A stretch of DNA of 64,000 nt from Streptomyces sp. A1277. GTDB lineage: Bacteria; Actinomycetota; Actinomycetes; Streptomycetales; Streptomycetaceae. The stretch lies in the NCBI RefSeq assembly GCF_004795015.1, contig NZ_SSBI01000033.1, positions 1-64,000 of the forward strand, written 5' to 3'. The stretch's first letter is position 1, and every line of letters starts with the position of its first letter. A program made the position numbers and the translations under genes. This document shows, piece by piece, positions 6,962 through 13,124 of the stretch. The notes under the pieces were generated by a model that worked only from the letters and a program-made list of their open reading frames with translations, ran no database searches and was not told the origin of the DNA.

Positions 6962-7801
6962 TCAGCGCTTGGGGCGGTCTGATTTGGGGATCAGGCCCGC
7001 TCGTACGGCTCGGGCTTGGGCTCGGACCTTTTGGGCGGGGAGGGTGGGCTCCTGGTGGGTGGGTGTGCCTCGGCAGGTGCGGCACTTGCCGCCCGGTAGG
7101 GCCTCTGGGGTGCCGGGGGCTCGGCATTCGCTGCATTCGAGGGAGCGCAGGACGGTGTGCGGCTCGCGGGCGGGTGGGAGTTTGGTCTGGAGGCGTTTGG
7201 CCACGAACGAGGCGGCGTGATGGACGCGGTCGGGGAGCCCGGCGGTCAGGGCGTGCATGACTTCGGCTTCCGTGGCGCCTCGGGTCAGCCATTCCGTCAT
7301 CTGCGGTTCCAGGGTTACGCAGTCACGCTGGGAGAGCGTCAGGGCGGGGGCTGCGCGGCCGAGTGCCGCGAGCAGGATGAACGCGCGGGAGCTGGTGGCC
7401 CGTGGGGTGTCCTTCGGTACGTCGCCCCGGCTGAAGGCCGCCCACCACGCGTCGTCGCGCGCGGTGCGGGAGAAGAACGTCCGGGTCACCCACAGCAGGT
7501 TCTCCCCGCTGGCGACGCATTCGCTGCCCCGGCGCAGGTGGCCCGCGTCCTGGAGGCGGTTGAGGGTGGTGCGGATCGCGCACTGGCCGTACGGGAGTGC
7601 TTTCGCGAGGGTCTTCACGGAGATGTCGGCGCCGTCGCGCAGTGAGTCGATGTACGCGGCGATGGCGGCGTCGCGGGGGACGAGGTGGGTGAAGTCGGCG
7701 CCGGTACGGGGGCGCTGGTCCGGCGCGGAGCGCTTGCCGTAACCGGGGTTCGCCATCGGGTGGTCGGGGGCGGGTTCACCACTAAACTGGCTGGCAGCCA
7801 T
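6962..7801 (-). CDS. Winged helix-turn-helix protein with C-terminal Cys4 motif
   Basis: 279 residues from the ATG at 7801, or 299 from an upstream in-frame start at 7861. The N-terminal half contains a winged-helix DNA-binding segment: ISVKTLAKALPYGQCAIRTT followed by LNRLQDAGHLRRG. This looks like a MarR/replication-initiator-type reader that keeps a basic wing. The middle is helical. The C-terminus has two CxxC pairs (CSEC and CRTC, about 16 residues apart), a likely zinc ribbon, followed by a basic tail ending KSDRPKR. I recall such proteins as common, uncharacterised accessory regulators in Streptomyces. It is divergent from the NUDIX gene and may regulate the shared intergenic region. 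There is no evident link to polyketide synthesis. Confidence 0.75.
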   Translation of the reverse strand: MAASQFSGEPAPDHPMANPGYGKRSAPDQRPRTGADFTHLVPRDAAIAAYIDSLRDGADISVKTLAKALPYGQCAIRTTLNRLQDAGHLRRGSECVASGENLLWVTRTFFSRTARDDAWWAAFSRGDVPKDTPRATSSRAFILLAALGRAAPALTLSQRDCVTLEPQMTEWLTRGATEAEVMHALTAGLPDRVHHAASFVAKRLQTKLPPAREPHTVLRSLECSECRAPGTPEALPGGKCRTCRGTPTHQEPTLPAQKVRAQARAVRAGLIPKSDRPKR

Positions 7802-8008
7802 CTGATCGGTTCTCCAAGGCTTTCGATCGAGGTGGTCAGGCCCTTGGCGGTGTTTCCGCACCGGCAGGGGCTGTCTTGGTCTGTGTCCTCGCTGAAGCTA
7901 GAGCGCGGCTACCACGCGTCGCAACTCGATCGCGGAAAGTCAACCCTTGCGGGTCACGAGGGTGGGTGGGTGGGTACAGGCCCTCCCCACCATTCCGCTG
8001 AAAGAGCG

Positions 8009-8035
8009 CTCGGGGCTCGGAGCTTGAGCCCCGAG
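8009..8035 (+). terminator. Hairpin, 10-bp perfect stem with 7-base loop
   Basis: CTCGGGGCTC (8009-8018) pairs with GAGCCCCGAG (8026-8035). It stands just upstream of the NUDIX promoter candidate and has no T-run. It could insulate the NUDIX gene from upstream transcription, since no rightward gene ends nearby. Another reading is that it is left over from a deleted gene. Confidence 0.45.
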
Positions 8036-8050
8036 GTCTTCGTCCTCAAC

Positions 8051-8080
8051 TTGACGGTCGGATTCTCGTCAAAGTGACAT
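8051..8080 (+). promoter_or_regulatory. Candidate promoter of the NUDIX gene
   Basis: TTGACG (8051-8056) is a good -35 box. TGACAT (8075-8080) follows at an 18-base spacing as a weak -10. TTGACG also forms a 6-bp inverted repeat with CGTCAA (8067-8072), so a repressor or activator dimer could bind over the spacer. The transcript would begin near 8087, about 30 bases before the ATG at 8116. Confidence 0.45.
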
Positions 8081-8115
8081 GATGGATACTTCACGGAAAC
8101 AAGGGGGTTGGGCTC

Positions 8116-8654
8116 ATGCAGTGGACCGTCCATGGAGAGCGGCAGATCTACAACAACCCATGGGTGAACCTCTGCTCGTGGACGTCCAGCAGCCTGACGG
8201 CCGGCGGTGGGAACACCATGTGGTCCGGATGCGGCACCTGGCCGTAGCAGCCGTGGTCGACGACCAGAAGCGCGTGCTGATGATGTGGCGGCACCGGTTC
8301 ATCACCGACACCTGGGGCTGGGAGCTTCCGATGGGCCTCATCGAGGCCGATGAGACTCCGGAACAGGCGGCTGCCCGCGAGGTCGAGGAGGAGACCGGCT
8401 GGCGGGTGAAGGGCGTCAAGCCGCTCGTGTACGCGCAACCGGCGAACGGCATCACGGATTCCGAGCACTTCGTCTTCCGTGCCGAGACCGCCTCGTATGC
8501 GGGCCCACCGACCGAGTTGAACGAGTCCGACCGAATCGAGTGGATTCCGATCTCGGAGATCCGGGGCATGATCGACCGCCGCGAGGTCGTCAGCAGTGGC
8601 AGCCTGGTCGGTCTGCTGTATCTGCTCCTGGACGAGGCGACCAGCAGCTCGTAA
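8116..8654 (+). pseudogene. NUDIX hydrolase gene with an apparent one-base deletion near 8170
   Basis: The intact 3' frame, ending at 8654, encodes a clear NUDIX box: GLIEADETPEQAAAREVEEE followed by TGW, matching GX5EX7REUXEEXGU. It is preceded by HVVRMRHLAVAAVVDD and followed by YAQPANGITDSEHFVF. The family N-terminus as I know it (MQWTVHGER...NPWVNL...LVDV) is present but in another frame: MQWTVHGERQIYNNPWVNL starts at ATG 8116, with AGGGGG before it. It runs out of frame just where LLVDVQQPDGRR begins in the downstream frame. One base appears to be missing around 8165-8175. The 3' frame could still be translated from ATG 8160 (165 residues) or ATG 8079 (191 residues), but neither has a good ribosome site. 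It may be a decayed gene or a sequencing error. NUDIX enzymes hydrolyse nucleoside diphosphate derivatives. Confidence 0.75.
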
Positions 8655-8658
8655 GAGG

Positions 8659-8979
8659 TCAGCCGAGGGCCTCACGCATGCGTTGCTCGTAGGCGAGGAC
8701 GGGGGCTGCGCGCGCGAAGGGCAGCATCGACGTGACGAGTGGCTGTTCGCCGGCGGCGCGGGCCGGACTGGTCACGCCAGGCCGGCGGCGAGGTCCCCGC
8801 TTCGACCTCGCCGCGCCGACCGCGATGTCCACGATCCGCCCGCAGCACATCTCCAGGCCCTGGCCGAACTTCTCCATGGCCGTGATGAGGTACGAGACGG
8901 CGCCGGCGAACAGACGCTCCGCCATGACCTTGTCGAACGGGTAGTCGCGCATGAGCAGAGTGACCTCACGGTCCCACAC
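8659..8979 (-). CDS. Hypothetical protein, probably a truncated member of a Streptomyces family
   Basis: 106 residues from a GTG at 8979. The first half, WDREVTLLMRDYPFDKVMAE and the following AERLFAGAVSYLITAMEKFGQGLE, is a confident-looking conserved helical segment. I associate it with an uncharacterised Streptomyces protein family of about 150 residues. After GRIVDIAV the sequence becomes low-complexity and basic (GAARSKRGPRRRPG), and it ends soon after. This suggests an internal deletion or frameshift that removed the second half. No catalytic motif can be named. It lies tail to tail with the NUDIX gene, 4 bases away. Confidence 0.5.
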   Translation of the reverse strand: MWDREVTLLMRDYPFDKVMAERLFAGAVSYLITAMEKFGQGLEMCCGRIVDIAVGAARSKRGPRRRPGVTSPARAAGEQPLVTSMLPFARAAPVLAYEQRMREALG

Positions 8980-9127
8980 CTCCGGGGAGACGAAGGTCCT
9001 CGGGGCCGAATCCTACGCAAGCCGGTTGTCGGCCCCGCGCCGCAGCCGTTCTTCATGCTCGGCCCCTGTGCCTGCCGCTACCGCGCGGCGGGGCGCCAGT
9101 TGGCGGCCGCAGCACGCACCTCGTCCC

Positions 9128-9141
9128 GCCCTGTACAGGGC
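9128..9141. promoter_or_regulatory. Perfect 14-bp palindrome GCCCTGTACAGGGC
   Basis: A loopless palindrome with TGTACA at its centre lies 34 bases downstream of the PIN-toxin stop and about 150 bases before the start of the leftward hypothetical gene. Loopless symmetry suits a dimeric repressor site better than a terminator. Confidence 0.4.
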
Positions 9142-9175
9142 AAATGAGCCGACCACTCCGGGTAGGAGCGGCTGG

Positions 9176-9577
9176 TCAAAGGGGGATGATGCGGACCTGG
9201 CTGCCACAGAGCTTGGTCATGTCGTCGCTGTCGGACGTCAGGAGTGCGACGGGTCTCGGCTGGCGCAGGGCGACCTCGGCGACCGTGGCGTCGATGGCGT
9301 ACTTGTGCCCGTGCAGTCCGGCGTCCTTGAGCAACTCCGCTGCCGCTTTGGCGCCTTGTTCGGTGACCGGTTCCACCTTGATCCGGGACAGGGTCCAGTT
9401 CAGGCGAGGCATGTTGGTACGGGAATGGCTGACTTCCACGATGGTGTTCGCCCCGGTCACCAGGTCGGCTCCCATGTCGTGGAAGACCTGCAGCATCGCG
9501 AGGAGCTTGCGGTCCTGCTCGATCCAGGCGGAGAGCCCCTCCGAGTCCAGGACGACGGTCTCGACGCGCTCGCTCAC
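9176..9577 (-). CDS. PIN-domain ribonuclease, toxin of a toxin-antitoxin pair (VapC-like)
   Basis: 133 residues, the usual PIN-toxin length. The acidic residues that bind the metal are in place: Asp in VVLDSEGLSAW near residue 11, Glu in TIVEVSHSR near residue 48, Asp in KYAIDATVAEVAL near residue 96, and Asp residues in LLTSDSDDM near residue 115. VapC toxins cut tRNA or rRNA and are held inactive by their antitoxin. The start overlaps the antitoxin stop by 4 bases, so translation is coupled in the usual antitoxin-first order. It sits in the accessory block between the menaquinone and sugar genes. Confidence 0.88.
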   Translation of the reverse strand: MSERVETVVLDSEGLSAWIEQDRKLLAMLQVFHDMGADLVTGANTIVEVSHSRTNMPRLNWTLSRIKVEPVTEQGAKAAAELLKDAGLHGHKYAIDATVAEVALRQPRPVALLTSDSDDMTKLCGSQVRIIPL

Positions 9578-9822
9578 GCGGCGTTCGCGCTCTTGGAGGA
9601 GTCGGCGGTGCCGAAGATCCTTGTGCGGGCTTCGGTCAGCTCCTCGTCGCTGAATGGTCCGTGCTCTTCCTCGTGACGGCGAAGGTCATCACCGAGGAGC
9701 TGGTGCCGGATCTGGCGGGCCACGGCTTCCGCCACATAGCCGGAGACGTTGTCCGTGAGCTTGCGGAGCTCCGCCACCTGGTCGCTGGGGAGCGTGACGG
9801 TGATGCGAGTCGTTGAGGACAT
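9574..9822 (-). CDS. Ribbon-helix-helix antitoxin
   Basis: 82 residues. The N-terminal 45 residues form a ribbon-helix-helix DNA-binding domain: RITVTLPSDQVAELRKLTDN is the beta strand plus first helix, and SGYVAEAVARQIRHQLLG is the second helix. The acidic C-terminal part (RRHEEEHGPFSDEELTEART) is the probable toxin-binding tail that wraps the PIN domain. A perfect inverted repeat sits 8 bases upstream of the start, as expected for autorepression by the antitoxin-toxin complex. Confidence 0.88.
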   Translation of the reverse strand: MSSTTRITVTLPSDQVAELRKLTDNVSGYVAEAVARQIRHQLLGDDLRRHEEEHGPFSDEELTEARTRIFGTADSSKSANAA

Positions 9823-9829
9823 ACGGCAA

Positions 9830-9845
9830 GCATACTGCGGTATGC
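9830..9845 (-). promoter_or_regulatory. Probable operator of the toxin-antitoxin operon
   Basis: GCATAC (9830-9835) and GTATGC (9840-9845) form a perfect inverted repeat around TGCG, 8-23 bases upstream of the antitoxin ATG. A further CATAC lies at 9820-9824, over the start codon. Ribbon-helix-helix antitoxins typically bind such short paired half-sites. Confidence 0.65.
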
Positions 9846-9873
9846 GTCAGGATGGCGCTCCAGCGGTGTGGTG

Positions 9874-10581
9874 TCAGAGGGTGGCCTGCGGGTGTGCGGG
9901 GCTGAGGTGGTGGACGGTGCTCCGGGCGGAGTGGTCGGTGAGCAGGTCCCGCAGTTCGCCGACGGCGGTGGTGAGGAGGTGGCCGTCGCGGGTGGCGTGG
10001 AGGGTTTCGAGGACGAAGGCGACGTGCGTGGAGTCTTCGGTGACGCGGGTGCGGTGGGCGTCGCGGTGGTTCCAGTGGCGGGTGAGGACGTCGGTGGTGT
10101 CCGTGTAGATGATCTCGCCGGTCCTGGGGTTCTCGATCGTGTCGGGTTCGCCGAGCGGGGTGAAGGTCTCGGTGCCCTCGGCGTAGCGGATCTCGACGTC
10201 GCCGGTGACGTGGTCGAGGTCGAAGGCGCCGGCGGGCAGGCCGTGGTGGACGGAAACGGTGTTGTAGGAGTCGACGGCCGGGTTGATCCGGGGCAGTGCG
10301 CCCTTCTTGGCGAGGCGGCGGCCGAGGGCATCGACGCTGGGGCGGATGCGGCGGGGGTTGGCGCCGAAGGAGCGGTAGGCGGTGTGCCATGCCTCGACGC
10401 GCGGGTCGCTCTCGTCGGCGGGGGTCCAGGTGCCGGCGGCGAGCTGGGCCTCCAGGTCTTCCTGGGCGGCGGTGGTGGCGGGCCAGGGCTCGTGGCCGCG
10501 CAGGCCGGTGGCGGTGACGATGGCGATGAGGGTGTGGGGGAAGGCGTCGGCGACGGCGGGGCTGAGGCGGAAGGTGGTCAT
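9874..10581 (-). CDS. B3/4 (tRNA-synthetase editing-like) domain protein
   Basis: 235 residues from the ATG at 10581. The sequence from WPATTAAQEDLEAQL to SVHHGLPAGAFDLDHV carries the hallmarks of the B3/4 domain first described in the phenylalanyl-tRNA synthetase beta chain: WHTAYRSFGANPRRIRPSVD, then NPAVDSYNTVSVHHGLPAG, then the GDVEIRYAEGTE strand. Stand-alone B3/4 proteins are thought to edit mischarged tRNA or bind amino-acid derivatives, but most are untested. In Streptomyces this gene is often next to an XRE-cupin regulator and an EamA transporter. Here the regulator is divergent and the transporter survives only as an in-frame N-terminal remnant upstream. The reading frame is therefore open to 10758, and a fused 294-residue product is possible. 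Confidence 0.8.
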   Translation of the reverse strand: MTTFRLSPAVADAFPHTLIAIVTATGLRGHEPWPATTAAQEDLEAQLAAGTWTPADESDPRVEAWHTAYRSFGANPRRIRPSVDALGRRLAKKGALPRINPAVDSYNTVSVHHGLPAGAFDLDHVTGDVEIRYAEGTETFTPLGEPDTIENPRTGEIIYTDTTDVLTRHWNHRDAHRTRVTEDSTHVAFVLETLHATRDGHLLTTAVGELRDLLTDHSARSTVHHLSPAHPQATL

Positions 10582-10758
10582 CGTGCGGGGGTATCCGTTC
10601 GAGGGGAGGGAGTGGGCCGGGGCGGCGACCGTCACGGTCCGCAGGACATGGGCCTTGCGGGCACCGGGACCACCGAGGAGGTCGGCGCATCCGTAGGTCA
10701 GGGAACTGCCCAGGGCAAGCAGCGGAGCGATCAGGGATGGTCCATCCCTTAGTATCAA
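10582..10758 (-). pseudogene. N-terminal remnant of an EamA/DMT-family transporter, fused to the B3/4 gene
   Basis: In frame ahead of the B3/4 gene are about 45 codons reading ALGSSLTYGCADLLGG and then KAHVLRTVTVAAPA. This is the first transmembrane helix of a DMT/EamA exporter with its characteristic YGxADxLGG motif. The remaining nine or so helices are missing, so an internal deletion joined the start of the transporter to the region before the B3/4 gene. A palindromic operator overlaps its 5' end. The fragment cannot transport anything. Confidence 0.65.
10733..10749. promoter_or_regulatory. 17-bp palindromic operator AGGGATGG-T-CCATCCCT
   Basis: A perfect 8-bp inverted repeat around a single T covers the first codons of the EamA remnant, between it and the divergent XRE-cupin gene. 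It is the best candidate for the binding site of that regulator, which would control both its own gene and the transporter/B3/4 unit. Confidence 0.55.
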
Positions 10759-10792
10759 CAGAACGACTACACCGTACAGCGCGCCGACCGAA

Positions 10793-10827
10793 GGTTGTCA
10801 ACCAAACGACCGGCAGGTGCAGTGCAC
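10793..10827 (+). promoter_or_regulatory. Two 11-bp palindromes upstream of the XRE-cupin gene
   Basis: GGTTGTCAACC (10793-10803) and GTGCAGTGCAC (10817-10827) are each perfect inverted repeats about a central base. They lie 29-63 bases before the ATG at 10856. Together with the 17-bp palindrome at 10733 they make this short divergent region unusually rich in potential operators. Confidence 0.45.
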
Positions 10828-10855
10828 TGATCCATCTACTACGAGGGTGAGAGCG

Positions 10856-11431
10856 ATGACGGAGACCGAGGCTGCGTTGCGGACGCTCGCGCACAACGTC
10901 CGCGCGGCCCGTACCCGCGCCGGGCTTTCCCTGGACGAACTCGGCCGCCGGGCCAAGGTCAGCAAGGGCGCCCTGGTCGCCCTGGAGAAGGCTCAGGGCA
11001 ACCCGAACTTCGCCACCCTGGTCCGCCTCGCCGACACCCTCGGCGCCTCCGTCTCCGCGTTGATGGAAGGGCGCTCCGAACAGCGCGTGCGGGTAGTGAG
11101 CGCCGACACCGTCACGCCCCTGTGGAAGGGCGAGCACGGCAGCGAGGCCCGGCTGATGCTGACCACCGGCGGACCCGCGGCCACCGAAGTCTGGCGCTGG
11201 ACACTGCAACCCGGAGAGGAATACCCCAGCCACCCTCATCAGGCCGGCGTGACCGAGACCGTCAACGTCACCACGGGCGAGATGACCCTCGTCGTCGACG
11301 GCACCGAGTACACCGTCGCCGCCGGGCAGACCGCCGCCTTCGACGCCGACGCCACCCACACCTACCGAGGCTCGGGCACCGAGACCTGCCACCTGATCAT
11401 GACCGTCCACCTGCCCCCGGGCCCCGCGTAG
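10856..11431 (+). CDS. XRE-family transcriptional regulator with C-terminal cupin domain
   Basis: 191 residues. Residues 5-70 are an XRE/Cro helix-turn-helix: NVRAARTRAGLSLDELGRRA, then KVSKGALVALEKAQGNPNFA, with the recognition helix in the second segment. Residues 110-185 form a cupin barrel (LQPGEEYPSHPHQAGVTET and VNVTTGEMTLVVDGTEYTVA), whose His residues may bind a metal or small effector. Such regulators typically repress an adjacent exporter until an amino-acid-like ligand binds the cupin. The exporter here is only a remnant. The start at ATG 10856 is supported by GAGGGTGAG upstream. Several palindromes between it and the divergent B3/4 gene are likely targets. Confidence 0.88.
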   Translation: MTETEAALRTLAHNVRAARTRAGLSLDELGRRAKVSKGALVALEKAQGNPNFATLVRLADTLGASVSALMEGRSEQRVRVVSADTVTPLWKGEHGSEARLMLTTGGPAATEVWRWTLQPGEEYPSHPHQAGVTETVNVTTGEMTLVVDGTEYTVAAGQTAAFDADATHTYRGSGTETCHLIMTVHLPPGPA

Positions 11432-11503
11432 TGTCCCGATGGCCCCAGGCGGCCGGAGAGCATCCGTCTCGGCGGGGCGAGGCAGCTGCGGCCCGGGACT
11501 TGA

Positions 11504-11842
11504 GCCCCGGGGCAGCGTGAGGAAAGGTCTTACCGGGACGTGCTGCTGCGCCGATGGCGCAATCTGCTGGGGCGCACCATGTGGGACTTTCCCGGTGACC
11601 GAAGCAGTGGCAGCCAGTACCTGGTCCTCGGCCTCGGCGAGGGCCCAGCAGACCTCGACCTGCCGTCCGACCAGGACGAACTGATCGCTTACGGGCCACT
11701 ACTGGCCGACGACGGTGACACATGGCTCGGCACGGCCGCGCTGGTCCGGGCCCCGGACCCGGACGCGGCACGCGGCATCCTGACCCAGGACCGGTACGCG
11801 GACATCGAGGTCCACGCCTGGGAGTTCGGCGGACGCCGATGA
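11504..11842 (+). pseudogene. 5'-truncated YciI-family gene (second half of a tandem YciI protein)
   Basis: A frame open from 11504 encodes YRDVLLRRWRNLLGRTMWDF, then YLVLGLGEGPADLDLPSD, and ends in a YciI-like domain (YGPLLADDGDTWLGTAALV and a C-terminal EVHAWEFGGRR). I know this string as the middle and end of an actinobacterial protein of about 180 residues with two YciI halves. The first half is missing, and an in-frame stop precedes the surviving part at 11501. A GTG at 11540 could start a 100-residue product that is one complete YciI domain. YciI proteins are small dimeric alpha-beta barrels with a proposed His/Asp active site, and most have no known function. Confidence 0.65.
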
Positions 11843-11879
11843 ACCACGGCGGCAGGGGTGATGCCGCGTCGACCGCGGC

Positions 11880-13124
11880 TCAGGCCCCCGTATCCACCAG
11901 CAGCTCATGCACCCCGTAGTGGAGCATGTCCGAGCGGAGCGGGACCTCGTCGGCGGGAGTGGTCAGGCGTAGGTCGGGGAAGCGGGCGAACAGCATGGGC
12001 AGGGCGATGCGCAGGGTGGTGCGGGCCAGGTTCTGGCCGATGCACTGGTGCTCGCCGTGGCCGAAGGCCACGTGGCCCTGGGCCTCGGCCGTGATGTCCA
12101 GGCGGTCCGGGGCGTCGAAGTGCCCGGGGTCCCGGTTGGCGGCGGAGAGTGCGAGGACGACCGTGTCGCCCGCCTTGATCCGGGTGCCGTTCAGCTCGAC
12201 GTCCTCCAGGGCGGCCCGGCTCGCTCCGAGGTGGGAGATCGTGAGGTAGCGCAGCAGCTGTTCCACCGCGTTGTCGGAGAGCTCCGGGCGGGCCCGCAGC
12301 AGGGCGAGCTGGCCGGGGTGGGCGAGGAGGGCGAACGTGCCGAGGGCCAGCATGTTGGCCGTGGTGTCGAAACCGCCGCCGAGCAGGGCCCAGGCGATGT
12401 TGACGACCTCCTCGTCGGTGAGGCCGTCGTCGGCGGCGAGTTCACCGAGCAGGTCCGTGCCGGGGTCGGCGCGCTTGGCCTTGACCAGGTCCTGGAGCGC
12501 CTCGGCGATGGCCGTGCAGGCGGTGATCAGCTCCTCGACCGTGTAGTGCATCCGGGACAGGACCGCCAGGTGGTCGGCCAGCGGTTCGCGCAGCGCCCCG
12601 GGCACGCCGAGCATCTCGCACATCACCCGGACCGTGAGCGGTTCCGCGAAGGCGCTCACCAGGTCGACGGGCTGCCCGGAGCGGGCCATCGCGTCGAGGT
12701 GTTCCTCCGCGAGGCGGGTGATCATCGGGGTCAGCGCGGCGACTCCCCGCATGGTGAACCGGCGGGTCAGCAGCCGCCGGTAGCGGGAGTGGTCGGGCTG
12801 GTCCATCTTGATGAAGGCGCCGGGGGCGGCGGGCGGCGGGTCGTACTCGGTCATCGGGAAGGGCGGCGGGATCGGCAGCGCGATCAGCTCGTTGCGGTGG
12901 CTGAAGCGGCGGTCGCTCAGGACGGCCCGTACGTCGGCGAGCCGGGTGACCAGCCATCCCGCGCCGCCGCCCGGGCCCACGGTCAGCTTCAGAGGGGCGA
13001 CCGGGCAGGTCTCGCGCAGCTCCGCGTACTCGGGGGGCGGGTCGAAGGGGCAGGTCCGCGCCGAGGGCAGGGTGACCGGCGGGTGCGGTGCGGGCGCGGG
13101 GCCGGCGTCCGGGAGCTGGGTCAT
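11880..13124 (-). CDS. Cytochrome P450 (tailoring monooxygenase)
   Basis: 414 residues, class I bacterial P450. The heme-binding loop FGHGEHQCIGQNLAR is near residue 358 with the proximal Cys. The oxygen-binding I-helix reads LLGGGFDTTANML near residue 250 and keeps the Asp-Thr pair. The K-helix, where ExxR is expected, reads VEQLLRYLT, so Gln stands where the conserved Glu should be. Substrate-contact loops resemble macrolide hydroxylases. It is last in the leftward sugar operon, its ATG overlapping the upstream glycosyltransferase stop by 4 bases. It probably hydroxylates or epoxidises the polyketide. The nearest candidate redox partner in the window is the ferredoxin at 3.35 kb. Unlike EryCII/DesVIII-type helper proteins, it keeps the heme Cys. 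Confidence 0.93.
   Translation of the reverse strand: MTQLPDAGPAPAPHPPVTLPSARTCPFDPPPEYAELRETCPVAPLKLTVGPGGGAGWLVTRLADVRAVLSDRRFSHRNELIALPIPPPFPMTEYDPPPAAPGAFIKMDQPDHSRYRRLLTRRFTMRGVAALTPMITRLAEEHLDAMARSGQPVDLVSAFAEPLTVRVMCEMLGVPGALREPLADHLAVLSRMHYTVEELITACTAIAEALQDLVKAKRADPGTDLLGELAADDGLTDEEVVNIAWALLGGGFDTTANMLALGTFALLAHPGQLALLRARPELSDNAVEQLLRYLTISHLGASRAALEDVELNGTRIKAGDTVVLALSAANRDPGHFDAPDRLDITAEAQGHVAFGHGEHQCIGQNLARTTLRIALPMLFARFPDLRLTTPADEVPLRSDMLHYGVHELLVDTGA

Larger units (their letters stand above)
7802..8115. other. Intergenic region between the helix-turn-helix gene and NUDIX gene
   Basis: 314 bases without a convincing gene. It holds a hairpin at 8009-8035 and a candidate promoter for the NUDIX gene at 8051-8080. 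It also contains the possible 20-codon N-terminal extension of the helix-turn-helix gene (7802-7861). No tRNA or repeat was seen. Confidence 0.6.

Noticed and set aside
8980..9175. Possible small gene between the truncated hypothetical and the toxin gene
   Set aside because: The frames here give only Arg/Ala-rich peptides without a start, ribosome site or recognisable motif. The palindrome is the only notable element.
11880..13124. P450 as a helper protein of the EryCII/DesVIII kind that activates a glycosyltransferase
   Set aside because: Those helpers lack the heme Cys. This protein keeps CIGQ in the heme loop and the I-helix Asp-Thr pair.
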